NCBI GenBank assembly: GCA_949130485.1
Contig: OX422201.1
Span: forward strand, 872,516-936,515
Direction: 5' to 3'
Length of the DNA stretch: 64,000 nt
DNA from: Agelas oroides
Taxonomy: Eukaryota; Porifera; Demospongiae; Agelasida; Agelasidae
The stretch's first letter is position 1. Every line of letters starts with the position of its first letter. Shown here one piece after another: positions 21,326 through 33,458 of this stretch. Below the pieces are notes generated by a model. That model did not search any database. It saw nothing but the letters and a program-made list of their open reading frames with translations, and was not told where the DNA came from. Both the position numbers and the translations under genes were made by a program.

Positions 21326-24300
21326 ATGTGTGCGTGAGTGCATGTGTGTGCATGTGTGTGTGCATGTGTGCGTGTGTGTGCATGTGTGCGTGTGTGTGCA
21401 GTGTCATTCCTAATCCTGGGTGTTTGAGGCTAACTTTTAAATTTTTTTTGGTTTGGGGGGAGCCTTTAGCCTCGTACCCAGGCCGTTTAATGGACGGCCT
21501 AGGTACAAGGCTAGGGGAGCCTAGGAATGAGGCCATATAAGAGTGTGTCAACCTGGTAAAGGTTTATTGTACAGTGTAGTCTAAGCTCCTGGCTGTCTGT
21601 ATGATTATGTGCTCGTCTTATATAGCCCCTGTCACAGTCATCCACATGCATGAATGAAGCACATCTTCCTGAAAAGGCAAAGTAACCCACAATGCAGAAC
21701 AATACTTCATCAGAGTATATACTATCTATTGTTAGTCTCAATTCCAAGCTCCTAGCTGGGAATGGGACCATACCATAGCACGTAGCTGCATGCATTGTTG
21801 TGGGAAGCTTTTCACTTTATGACAACAGAGGCTAATGTTGTCTCTTTACTCGATCATCCAATGTTTTGATTATAGCCAGGGACAATACGCATGACCTACA
21901 TGCTTAACTACTTCACAACTTAAGTATGTACCTTGATAGTAATTATAGTAGTCGAAATGTTTGATAGTTTGTGCATTAAATATTAGTTTTGTTTGCAGGT
22001 ACAATTAAGGTACAATTAAGGATGAGGTGCCGAACTCTATGGCATTTAGACGCCCACTAATTAGACTACATTGTGTACTTAGTAGTAGCCATCACCATGG
22101 TAACAGGTTTTCCTCCTCAATGTCCACATTACTTAGTTAACAAGAACAGAAGGATGGTTATATACTAACATCTTTCACACACACTACTCACAGTTTAGTT
22201 TATGTGAAAAAAAAGTTACTTAGGTTGTGTAAAACATCAGTCTAAGACTTACATAGGTGTAACTCTGCCATGAATCTTGAGGGACACAGAAGAATTCAAA
22301 GTGTCGTGGTTCTTCTTCAACACCGACAGCTCCTGCTGTTGGTGACTATAAACCTGCAGGAGGAGTAGCCATTGAAGCTGAAATAAATAATGTGCTGACA
22401 ATTAGTCTCCATAGAGTGTTACATCAATCAAGGACTTAAGAGGAAGGGGACAGTCCCAGAGGTAGTCTCGGAACCATGCGAGGGTCTGGCTCCGAGACTA
22501 TCCCAGAGGTAGACTGGTGTTGTATTTTGAATGTGGTCTATTGTTGTCAGTCAATTTACAAGAAACGATTTTCTATGAACTCCTGTTAAAGTGATGCCAC
22601 ATTTTGTACAGCATGTATGACCAAACCGAAGATACTCTGTTTCAAAACTGTGTAAGTGATCTACCAGCTCAGGTTACCAGGTTTTGAATGGCTGACCTCT
22701 TTGAGTGTTGCCAGTTCCCTAGAGCATCGCTCTGTCTTGGACCGTTGTAGTTGCAGCAACTGTTCCCTTCTCTTGTCATACTCACCTGGAGTAAAGTGTA
22801 CAAAGTAAGGTTTGTCAGTATCTTGACTATACCACTTCCTCTGGCCCAAACTGATAGCAAAGCCTAGCAACATACCCCCCTCTACCCCACCTCTGTAGTT
22901 CCACATCAATCCTCCCCACCTTCTGCATATATTTCAACATCGTAGTGCCGGACAGGTCCAGCTATTAGTCTCTTCCTGGGTCCCCCCCCCCCTCCCCATA
23001 CACAAACCAAACATTTTGAAAGTAGCCAGGGAAGAAGATAACGACACCTGGTAGTCATCATGACAGCAGGTTCTTCTTCGCTCCATATTACAGACAGTTT
23101 AGAAGTTCATTACTCAGTGAACACGGACAGGAGACAATGACTACCATGTTGATACCCACCGCATATTCCACTTACGGATTCACTGCTTTGTAGCACCAAC
23201 ATACTGACACATACCTGTTAACGCTCTTTTAAGGGTCGTTCTACTGTGTGCACTACTCATGAAAGGCTCACATATCAAGTCCCTCTGTCGTAGATAACTG
23301 CTGCCTTACTCAAAATCCATGCGGGTGGCTGATGAGAAACTAATAATCAACGAATTGGGGCCTAACTGCTGCCTTACTCAACAGATAACACTACCATATA
23401 AGGAATGTTACCCAACAGCCCAAGAATCCTTGCAATACCTGAGAGCTGGAGCTGAGTTCCTAGCTGTTCAATTTGCTGACAAGCCTGAAAGAAAAGTTAC
23501 ACGCAATTAAATAAACATGTCTTTATCTGGAGTCATAATGCGCTCACTGCTGCCAACTTTGAGTGTAAACTTTCATTTTCCTGCCTCATCTTCAAGAACT
23601 CTCCTGTGGAAGCAGACTTTAGCCATCATGCGGGCCAAGGTAAGTATAACAGCAATGTATACACCTTCTCTTCTCTCCTCTTCCTTCTCCCAGTCCTGCT
23701 GCTTCTTGCGACAGCTTTTTAGTTCATTCTGAGTTTGCTGCAATGCCTCTCGAAGCTCCTGCCATCAGACAATTCATTGGTCAGAAGTGTCTTACTAGCC
23801 TCATTCCCAGTCTATTCATACTACTCCATGCGAGTCTGGGAATGAGACAAAAGCAGGATGGTTTGGGAATGAGACAGACCTTCAGTTTGGTTTGTGACTC
23901 TGAGTTGCCAGTCTCCAATTTCTGTGAGAGGTACCGTAGCTCAGCGTCCTTCTGTGCTATGATGACCTGTAAAGATCTCTCACTTCTCTCCAAACGAGAG
24001 ATTTTGGCCTGTGTGTGATGGTTGTGTGTGTGTGTGTGTGTGAGGGGGGGAGGACTTATCACTGCATGGACTTATTACCATGATGACTATGGTTTCAGTG
24101 GAGTCAGAATCAAGCAGACTTGTAATACAATGTTACAAGATGTTACTTGTATCAACAACTGAGTACACACACACCTCAAGGTTTCTGCAGTGATTGGCTG
24201 TTCTCTCACGCTCTGCAAGGCACTGTCGAAGCTTCAACTGTAACACACATCGTATCACATGACTTAGACTCATATAGTCCTAACGTACTCCACATCCAAC

Positions 24301-26605
24301 ACTAGCACTGCAGAGGACACCATACCTCTAATGCTTTACTCTGAGCGGTTTTCTCCTGCTCTGAACTCTGGCACTCAGCCAAACTGCAAAAGAATAGTAA
24401 ACGCTTTAAGTAATACACAGCCTCATTCCCAGGCTCCCCCCCCCTTAGGGAGAGCCTGGGAACCAGGCTAGTAATACAGTCATCACCGAACAAACAGTTC
24501 ACATAAAGAATTGACTAGGCACTCCACATCTAATACTCACTTGGACTTCAACAGTATTATCAGCTGGTCTCTGGTTTCAATTTCGGCTACAGCAAGACAG
24601 TCCGAGGTATCATGCTAGTCACTTATGTCACAACATTCCCAAGCCTCATGCAGCTTGGGAATGGGGCTAACCTAAGAGTAGCTAGACAAGAAATATCTTG
24701 CACAATTCACGACAAGCAGAGTTGCAGGTTTAATCATGCACACATTCTTACAACAGACCAGAAGAGCTCTCCCCTACTTGACAAAGTTTTAAAGAGAAAG
24801 CCTTGGGAAGAGACAAGAATGCATAAAATGGGCAGCTAGAGTAAGAGCATGTAACTTGAGACCAGGCAGAATTTACTACCAGTACTAAAAAATAGTAAGA
24901 CGTACTGCACATGCTGCGTACACATAAGCCATTGTTGCTACAGCACATGACCGGATGTTCTATTTTTAGTACAGTTCAATAATTTTGCCTGGAGTACATG
25001 CAGGCTTCTATTGGAGTTACACGCTCTTACTCTAGTCATCCATTCTTATGCGCTCTTGGAAGAGACTAACATGCATAAGTTGCTGCTTTCCAATGTACAC
25101 TGTATTCAGTGTCTGGTGAACTAAGAGGACATACCAGTAGTTCATACCTTGCAACTGAAGACGCTTCTCCTCCAGGTGCAGTAGCTGTGAGACAGGCAAA
25201 TATATCTTAGAGCAAGCCTTGTTCCCAGGCCCAGTTTTGGTTGCTTCCAACATGCAAACAATCAACAACTGGAGTCATGGAAAACCTGGGGAACAAGACT
25301 AGGTACATCACACACTATGATAAGTACGATGGTTACCATTTGTCTGTCCTCAGTCCATGCTGCAACCTGTCCTTGCTGGATCTGCACCAAATCATTCAGC
25401 TCACTGGAACACAAACAAACAAAGTCGAACAAGAGTTTGGGAATATCTTTTCACAGTACAGCTTTCCACCTTACTCATCTCTGTCTTTGAGCTCCTGTAT
25501 GAGCAGTTCCAATTCTTTCTGCTGTTTCTCAATCACCAAACTCTCTTTGGTCTGCAACAAATTAAGGTGTATACGCTGAATGTCATACAAATGTCTCGGA
25601 GATTACACGGCTGTTAGTGATTATACATGACGCTATGTTGATGCATAATTAGCACTAGTGTCTCATTCCCATGCCATATGGGAAGCCAGGGAATGAGACT
25701 GCTTGCAGGAGGGTCAGCTAGGTATACACATTACCTGTACAGGTTGTAATGAACTGCTGCAGTCAGGTGCTGTGCAACTCCATGCTAAAAGTTGTGGGTG
25801 GGGCCATGTCTGTGAAAAATAACCAGGTTAGTAATCTAGACCCCAGACCCAGTCTCAGTGAAGACTGAGGGAGACTTGGAGTTCAGGATTAGGTGCCAGT
25901 TCCTATGATGTCCAATTCTTAGTCTCACAAGCTAGACCCAACCAACCCCAGCGCAGATGGCTTGCAGTATCACGCACGGGGAAGGAAGGGTCTGGTGAAT
26001 CTCAGTAGGTTTCCATGTGCTACGTCACAATTGCCACATAGACAATCTGATTGGCTACGGTCACATGACTTTGAGCAAATCTTGACGTGTGAAACTGCTG
26101 GATTGGAAGACTGTCATGGCAAAGTTTGTTACCCACGCTAGCACTTATAGCACCTACCTATTTAATAGCTTTATCAAACATTTTCCTCGTGACTTCCAGC
26201 ATTTTAATGCATTTCACTTGCACACAGAAACCAACCGAGAGTCACCAGACCCTCCCTTCCCTGTGCGTGATACTGAAAGTGATCCACACTGGGGTTGGTT
26301 GGGTCTGTCTTGTGAGACTAGTCAAATTCTGTGGTTCTTATTTGCATGCTGTATTAAAGGCTTGCAGCTCACCTGTGAAGGTTGGTCTGAGGTCGGGTGC
26401 TGGAGAACCATGGAGGTGTCTGGAACCAGCTCTGGCGGGAAACCAAATGGTGGAATTTGCAGCTTTGGTGTGTGTTCCTTCTATAAATTTAATGGAGCCA
26501 CGCAGAAAAAAGTCAGCCATCCATTATAAGTAGTTAGACTACATGCAACCGACATGCTTCGGGAGGGAAACTTACAACTGGTGTGCTGTGCTGCTGCCGC
26601 TGCAT
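16327..26605 (-). CDS. CCDC62: CCDC62-like coiled-coil protein
   Basis: Minus-strand exons: 26605-26576, 26480-26373, 25809-25735, 25551-25475, 25403-25337, 25184-25148, 24586-24541, 24383-24326, 24237-24175, 24008-23880, 23758-23665, 23603-23548, 23484-23439, 23284-23215, 22785-22697, 22353-22253, 20973-20226, probably 19904-19539, and candidate final exons 16483-16396 and 16353-16327. The block IEKQQKELELLIQELKDRD followed by ELNDLVQIQQ and WTEDRQM closely follows vertebrate CCDC62 as I remember it, and EYDKRREQLLQLQRSKTER matches its later coiled coil. Vertebrate CCDC62 is a testis-enriched protein linked to acrosome formation; a germline role here is only inference. The phase between 23484-23439 and 23284-23215 does not match, so a short exon is missing there, and the part left of 19539 is uncertain. 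The start codon lies 139 bp downstream of the EXOSC9 stop. Confidence 0.7.
16559..16958. mobile_element. Long TAGCCTCG palindromic element with 9-bp target duplication
   Basis: The ends TAGCCTCGTTCCCAGGCC and GGCGTGGGAACGAGGCTA are inverted, and the two halves are near-perfect inverted copies throughout (GCTTGCAGTATGCAAAAAC and GTTTTTGCATACTGCAAGC). It is flanked by GTTGGGTAT at 16550-16558 and 16959-16967, a 9-bp direct repeat. No transposase is present. It is the best template for the many short copies elsewhere. Confidence 0.82.
18009..18545. repeat. Cluster of palindromic GAAAGAGTGTACCCCTACAC units
   Basis: Repeated hairpin units pair AGGAAAGAGTGTA with TACACTCTTTCCT around a short GGGGTACAC or CCCCTA centre, mixed with TATATAACACAGG spacers. 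At least six units are seen. Each could fold into a cruciform. Confidence 0.8.
18577..18892. mobile_element. Inverted-repeat element with GAGAAACAGTCTGGTGAAC ends
   Basis: The left part GAGAAACAGTCTGGTGAAC followed by AATTTCTTGGGC is mirrored on the right by CCCAAGAAATTCGA and GTTCACCAGACCGTTTCTC. Related CGGCGAGAAACG sequence occurs at 43915-43950. No ORF of note. Confidence 0.65.
19143..19530. repeat. 29-bp minisatellite, about 13 copies
   Basis: The unit holds the palindrome ACATGTACATGT followed by GCCATAGGGACGGA. Variants are GGGACA, GAGACA and one unit with two extra bases. It lies just left of the candidate CCDC62-like exon 19904-19539. Confidence 0.9.
21283..21402. repeat. (TG)n microsatellite
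   Basis: A pure TG run of about 20 dinucleotides followed by interrupted TGTGCATG/TGTGCGTG units, in an intron of the CCDC62-like gene. Confidence 0.9.
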
Positions 26606-26744
26606 TTTGAAACTCTGCGCGCTAAATAGAACTAAACATCCCGCCCCTACTGAAATTAACCAATCATGTTTGCGGTTATAACGTGCAATTTGACTGGTTG
26701 GTTGTGTGCGCTTCTGGCGCCAATTTATAAACTTGACGATATAT

Positions 26745-29700
26745 TCACGATTTCTTCTTCCTACGTTTAGTGGGCTGTTTCGGTTTAGTTCTAGCTGTTT
26801 CAGGTTGCTTTCCAGTCTGTTTCTTAGCCGTCTTTGTCTTCTTCAGAGCTACAGTAATGTCTGCTTCAGCATCTTTCTTTTGCTGCTCTTCTTTCTGTGT
26901 CCTGCTGAAGCCACCAATGTCACTCTCGGTCAGCACCAATCTGGTCTCCTCTTCACTAGAACTTCTAGATTCTGAACAGAAGGCAGATTTGAGCCGTTAC
27001 TAGCCTCATTCCCAGTCTTCAACCACAGTTATCATTGCTTGCAGTACCACAGGCAACAATAACTGTGATATGAGGACTGAGAATGAGTCTAATGATATGT
27101 GCTCCAGTCTCATTCCCATACTGGTATGGGGCTGAGACTGTAGCATACAGTTGGTGCTGTAAAGCCTTGTTCCTAAATCACCTTTTGGAGCAATCACCAC
27201 CTCTTCTTCTTCCTCACTCTCCTCCCCACCGTTCCACTCATCCTCCACTTCCCATGTACTTGGACCACCCAATCCAACTTCAGCAGTACCCTCACCCTGG
27301 AAGAAAGGGCAACAGCAACCCACACCTTCGTCCCTTCTTGGAGCAGCTTACTAAAACCACAAGGGCAGCCTCACCAGGTACGTTATCTCTGTTTTCTCCC
27401 CCACCTCCATGGCACCTTCCCTTTCCCCCTCTGACTGAGTTTCCACCATCTCTACTGTCTCTGGCACAAGCAGCTCTTCTTGCGGCTTCTTGGTGCTCAG
27501 TATGCTGCTAAACTCTCTGAAGAAACATCAACAAAAGAGACCAACATTTCAGTGACCCCAAACTTCGGACTCTAGCCTCGTCCCCATGTTCTTTCAGTTT
27601 TGCTTGAAGTATTTCCTTCTGCTATGAGTACCTTCGAATCAACTAACTTGGTCTCTGATTTTGTTCCTGACAGTGCACTCTTGATAATCTCCGTAATCTC
27701 TGCACATTTCACGGCTGCAACCTGTGAACACCTCAAAACCTGCAGGAGGAGGTTCATCTCAACTGGCTAGTTTTTGAGCCTCGTGCTCAGGCTCTAACCA
27801 CCCTCCCTCATCTTTGTGCTATGGAGGATAAACCTCCGTCTAGTTCGAGCACATCTTTGCTGATAAATTTTATTTCCCCAGTTCTGCCACAGCTTTTGTC
27901 ACTTATGAGATTAGCCTTGAATAATATCTCACTGCAGACCACCCCCCCCCTCTCCACCCCCCTCAATGCAACTCCACTGAACTGCTTCAGTAGCTAGTAC
28001 GTAAGTAGACAAAATATCTCACATCTCACTTGGTCTGGCAAGATGGCGACTCCTCCTGTCATCTGGAGGGCACAGATCTCTCGATGGATGTTCATCCCTA
28101 CCACCAACTTTCCGTCCATCACTCCTTCCTCAAGCTGAGTGGGGTCTACCAACAGGTAGTCACTGTGTCACACGAGGTGAGAGGTGAGAGTTATGAGGAG
28201 GAGTGAAAGAAGGGGAAGGGAAGGGAGGAGGAGGAGGAGAGAGGTGAAGAAGAGGTAAGGAGGAGGTAGAGAAGGAGAGGGGAGGAAAGAGGAGGGAGGA
28301 AAGAGGAGGGAGGAAAGAGGAGGGAGGAGGAACAGGAAGCAAAGGAGAAGGAAGAAAAGCAGCATGGGGGAGAGTGAGCTGGCCTACCCTTCACAGAAGA
28401 ATGCGAAGGTGATGCAGAGAGGCATGTGGTGAACACTAAGAGGAACCGGGTCTCTCTCTGTTACTGGATGCTGGAGAGGAAGAATTAAATTTTGGCTACT
28501 TGTCAGAAAAACGATTCATGAGAAACATCTTACAATTGTGGCTTCTTCACCGATTACTGTTACATCTGGACGTCTGTGTGGGTAGTAAAGTCATTAGAAG
28601 CAAAGAGAGAGAGGAAGGGAGAGGGAGGGAAGGAGGTAAAGAGAGAGGGAGGGAGGAGGAGGAGGGGAGAAAGAGGGAGAGAGAGAGGAAGGGAGGAGGA
28701 GGAGGAGGAGAAAGAGGGGAGGAGGAGGAAGGGAGGAGGGGGAGGAAGAAAAAGGGAGGAGGGAGGAGGAGGAAGAGGGAAAGAGGAGGAGGAAGAAAGA
28801 AGGGAGGAGGAGGGAAGGAGGGCGAGAGAGAGGGAGGGAGGAGGAGGAGAAGGGAAGGAGGGTGAGAGAGAGGGAGGGAGGAGGAGGAGGAGGGAGAGAG
28901 AGGGGGAGGGAGGAGGAGGAGGAAGAGGGAGGGAGGAAGGGAAGGAATGTGGTAGGAGCAAGGGGGGTACAACCTGAAGTATTTGAGTGCAGTGATGGCA
29001 GCAATGGCAGCACAGTCAATAATGTTTCCGCAGTGGTCCAATACATGGAGATCTACCCTAACCGACCAAACCTGCATAGAAAATATTACCATAATGCTCA
29101 TTCCTTGCTCCACTATCAGAATGGAACCCACCTTCTCTCCTGCTATGATGCACAGGGACTCAGTGTCTACTGCCCTAGACTCCTTGAAGCACCTCTCCAG
29201 AGTCCTGCCCATCTCTGTCGCCAGACTAGAGGGCCTAACATACAACAACACCAAAATGGTTTCATATTAACTTCCAGAGGGTGACAGGTGGTTTTTCATA
29301 CAGTTCATCTACTTACAGGCAAGAAATATTACACTGATCTCTACAAATTGTGACAAGTGAGATGCACGAAGACGCTTCTATCAAGGCAAAAGAGGTTGGC
29401 TGTACTGCTACTCTAAGTACCGTTTGGCATGTTTTCACGCTCTACACTTTTTGTAGCGTTATAAAAGAAATATATGTACTCTTGATGCAGTTGTAGGGAT
29501 AACTACGACACTCAATTCACCATCTCTCAAGCGTTTTCAACCCAACTCATAACATACAGACAAAACGAGTCACAGAATTTTGAACTCAAACAGGGACAGA
29601 GCACAAATCTGGTTCCCCCCCCACTCCAGTTCACTAACCTTCCAATCTCAAATGCTGGTGAGGCCATGGGAGAGAGCTCTATGTTGAAGAACAGCTGACC

Positions 29701-30294
29701 CTCGGTGGGTCGCTGAGGTCGGGGTTGGACCACCTCACAGGATACAACCGCTAGCACCCTGCAGTACAAGCACAGTAGGAGGTCATAGGTTAAATTGGCC
29801 TCCCTTCCCTCCCTCCCTCCCCTTCCTCACTTGGTTGTTCCAAGCTGACACTCCACGTGGCCAGGCTCCTTCCCCAGCTTGATCCGAATGTTCCTGTAGT
29901 CATACACCTCACGTCCATCCAGACGCTAGGAAGGAAGGACACGGTACACACCATATATGGTAATCACTGTACAATGGTTATCTGCAGCTGGCCTTGTTTA
30001 CTGCAGACGAAAATCCTGCTGCACTTACTTTACTCTATCCAAGGGTCGCCAAAAATAAAATTTTGCTCAGGGATCTTTTGCTGTGCATGATATTACACTG
30101 GTGTTGATTTGGTTTGTGAAGCTATAAGTTCTTAATAACCACCTTTTGCAAAATATATAGTTATTGCATGAGATCTGTGGACCTGCAGACGCGAGACTGC
30201 AGCTCAGTTACCAGCTCACGTTGCTCTCTCTGAGGGCCTCCAAGATGAAATTCCGCTCACAGATGCTCAGAGGCGTCTCCCTGGTCCTGTTCAT
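26745..30294 (-). CDS. EXOSC9: Exosome complex component RRP45 (EXOSC9)
   Basis: Twelve exons: 30294-30220, 29925-29831, 29758-29639, 29234-29132, 29071-28974, 28573-28534, 28470-28388, 28162-28030, 27739-27632, 27512-27375, 27296-27182 and 26971-26745. All are in phase, giving 444 aa against 439 in human. Diagnostic stretches are the CERNFILEALRESN start, RLDGREVYDYRNIRI, QLFFNIELSPMASPAFEIG, ESLCIIAGEKVWSVRVDLHV, LSVHHMPLCITFAFF and a basic tail ending KRRKKKS. It is one of the six RNase-PH-fold ring subunits of the RNA exosome, which is catalytically inactive in animals and acts in nuclear and cytoplasmic 3'-5' RNA decay. An acidic segment (GEESEEEEEVV) precedes the basic tail, as in vertebrates. 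Borders of exons 9-10 are the least sure. The introns are loaded with purine-rich repeats. Confidence 0.96.
28190..28370. repeat. Purine-rich GGA/GAA tract, first block
   Basis: About 180 bases almost entirely A and G on the plus strand (mirror-like GGAGGAAAGA units), inside the EXOSC9 intron between exons 7 and 8. The transcribed strand order makes the pre-mRNA pyrimidine-rich. Confidence 0.9.
28594..28950. repeat. Purine-rich GGA/GAA tract, second block
   Basis: About 350 bases of nearly pure purine on plus (GAGGGAGGGAGGAGGAGGAG units) between EXOSC9 exons 5 and 6. It yields long artificial Arg/Glu/Gly and Ser/Pro/Leu ORFs on both strands. Confidence 0.92.
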
Positions 30295-30361
30295 GGTGCA
30301 AATTATGAGCTACAGTTCTAATAAGTACGCACCTTCCATCACGAGGTTGACCACGTGGAAA
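30295..30361. promoter_or_regulatory. 67-bp bidirectional promoter region, EXOSC9/TUFM
   Basis: The two start codons face away from each other with 67 bp between them, so both 5' UTRs and the core promoter must overlap or lie within the first exons. Inferred from gene positions only. Confidence 0.65.
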
Positions 30362-30753
30362 ATGGCGTCTCTGTTCCAGATAAGAAGTGAGCATATTTCA
30401 ACGTCATTTGAGATGTTGTTGTGTATTTTCAGGTTGCCATGGTACAGTTTGTGTTTTGTTTTCCTTGCAGACCAAGTGTGGCGTAGCTGCAGCAGCCTCA
30501 GTACTGTGCTGAAGGTACAAATTCCTTCCTCCTCGAAACCATCCAAAGACCTAACTTGATGATACTTTTTAGCTCCTCTCTCACGTGCATCCACGCATGC
30601 TCCCATACACCCTGAGCTAGCCTCATTCCCAGGCTCTCCAGCCTTTTGCATAGTATATGTACAAAGGCTGGGGAAGAGCCTAGCTGGGAATGAGGCTTCC
30701 AGGCCTCTCACACTTGTAGGCCATCCATGCCTATGCACATGTACACCACCCCC

Positions 30754-30808
<55 letters not shown>

Positions 30809-33427
30809 GCACACATAGGTACATAAAGCAGCTGCTGTTTCTTACCGTGCAAGGGTTCTGTCTGTTCCCTTCCGCTGGTATGCAGATAAGAGTTTCAGCC
30901 GTGAGAAGCCACATGTTAATGTAGGCACCATCGGGCACGTGGATCACGGCAAGACCACCCTCACAGCTGCCATCACAAAAGGTCAGTGAGGTGCAACCTG
31001 GTAACTGTTAGCAACAGGGATCATGGAAACGAAGCTAGGCAGTGTAGTGTGGTGTTGTCTTGCTGGCCACACCCTGTTCTGCAGAGAGTGTGACAGAACT
31101 TGTATTAAAGAAAAAATGATGCAACATGAGATCCTGCGATGGATATGAAATTCATTGGCACTTAAGTGGGAAGCCAGGTCAGCAACTTGCTACCCGCTAA
31201 AGTCTCCAGTTGTCACCACACTCTTTCCCTAGTGATAAGGATATGGGCACGAGACTGGGTACAGTACAACACAAACTGCTGTAACACACACACACTCACA
31301 CACACACACATGCACACGCACCACACACACACACACACACTCGCACGCACACACATGCACACACACAGTTTTAGCAGAGGCTGGCAGGGCCCAGTTCAAG
31401 GCCTACGATGATATTGACAATGCCCCTGAGGAGAAGGCGAGGGGGATCACCATCTCAGCAGCACACGTCGAATATGAGACAGATAATAGGCACTATGCCC
31501 ACATTGACTGCCCCGGACATGCTGACTACATCAAAAACATGATCACAGGTGGGAAATGGGTAGTCTCTCTCCACGATACACCCTCTCCTCCTCTCTTCTC
31601 CTCTCTCCTCCTCTTCCTCTTTGCTTTCCTCCTTCCTTCCATCGCTCTTTTCCCCCTTCCTCCCTATCTCACCTTCTCTTTCCCCCTCCCTTCCTCCCTC
31701 CCTTCCTCCCTCCCTTCCTCCCTCCCTTCCTCCCTCCCTCCAGATGTTACTAATACAAACCTGCAAATATGATAGAGAAATACAAAACAGATGTGATGTG
31801 CTCCATTGTCAGTTCAGTTTCTCTCACTGCTCTACAGGGGCTGCCCAGATGGATGGAGCCATCCTTGTGGTGGCGGTAACAGACGGCGCTATGCCCCAGA
31901 CCAAGGAACACCTGCTCTTGGCCAACCAAGTCAGCCCATCATTGTCTTGTGATGTTTAGGAAAGAAAGATCAAATTAGTATGGACATCCTTCAGTTCAGA
32001 CGAAAATTGATTCCCTCCCTCCCTTCCTCCTTCCCCCCCTCTCTCTCTCTCTCTCCTTCTCTCCCTTTATATTTTCCCTGCCTCCCTCCCTCCCTTCCTC
32101 CTTCCCCCCCTCTCTCTCTCTCTCCTTCTCTCCCTTTATATTTTCCCTGCCTCCCTCCCTCCCTTCCTCCTTCCCTCTCTTCTTCCCTCCTTCTCTCCTT
32201 CCCTCTCTTCTTCCCTCCCTTCTTTTCCTCCCTCTTCTCGTGTTAGGTTGGAGTGAAGTCTATCGTGGTGTACATCAACAAGGTGGACATGACAGGTGAT
32301 AAGGAGATGATGGAACTGGTAGAGCTTGAGATGAGAGAGGTCCTCGATACTTATGGCTTTGATGGTGACAACACTCCAATTATCTCTGGGTCTGCACTTT
32401 GTGCACTGGAGGTGGGTGTGTCAAGTGGGCGGGGCCACAGTCATCACCTTAGCAACGTTTCTAACCTTGATGTAGGACCACAACCCTGAGGTTGGGAAGG
32501 AATCAGTCATGAAACTGCTGGCGGCTGTGGATGAGTGGATCCCAGTCCCTATGCGTGAGATGGACAAGCCCTTTCTGCTCCCTGTGGAGGGCACTTTCTC
32601 CATTAGTGGCCGGGGGACGGTGGTCACTGGGCGTGTGGAGAGAGGCACCATGAAGAAGGGAGACGAGGCAGAGTTTGTTGGAAAGAAAGCCAAGATCAAG
32701 ACAACTATCACTGGTGAGAGAAGGGAGCTTTTTCATCACGTGATCTTACTGAACGTGAGCTGCCATCTTGGTGCACTGCATGGTACAGTAGGTCAATGAC
32801 AATATGTACAGTATCAACCGAAAACCCCACAGGTAAGCATTTTATACAGCCTCGTTCCCAGGCTTTCACACTCCAGAATGCGACTATGTATACGCAGGGA
32901 GAACCTGGTATCTTTTCTCACGTGAGCATGATGTCATGGGAAAGGGCCAGAATTTTTAGAACAGAAAAGCAACGTTTTACACACTGTTCATCCAACTATA
33001 CACTCAACGCTCGGTGTGTAGGATATTTGCTCCTCACTGCTAAATATGTGAAGTAAGTCACCCACGTAAGAAAAAACATGAGGCTCTCCCCGCCTGCATA
33101 ACTTCAATGTTCGCATCCCAGAGCAGGGGAGCCTGGGAACGAGGCTACATTTTATACAGCTGTTTTTTTTTTTCAACTTACGTACTGGTAGGTAGTATTT
33201 TCTCCAATTCAGCACAAACTAGAAGCCATAAGTACATTTTAGCCTATCAAGCCACACCCTCTCCCACCCTCCTCTAAGTATGTGTACTTATCACTTTCCA
33301 TTGCCAAATTTACAACAGAGGCTATACAATATATCTTCTTGTACACCAAGATGGCAGCTGTTTTTGTTTTCGTTGCATTTTTGAAGCTGATAATGTCACA
33401 TGAAAAGCATTATATGCTGTGTCTGTC

Positions 33428-33458
<31 letters not shown>

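Noticed and set aside
21210..21551. ORFs of alternating Cys-Val or His-Thr
   Set aside because: Translation of the TG microsatellite.
28547..29254. Long minus-strand ORFs of Ser/Pro/Leu and plus-strand ORFs of Arg/Glu/Gly
   Set aside because: Caused by the purine tract. Only the EXOSC9 exon parts (29234-29132, 29071-28974, 28573-28534) are real.
30471..30514. Full use of the 44-nt exon in TUFM
   Set aside because: Ending at AAG/GTACAA (30514) breaks phase with the next conserved exon. A 30-nt version ending at 30500, or skipping the exon, keeps the frame.
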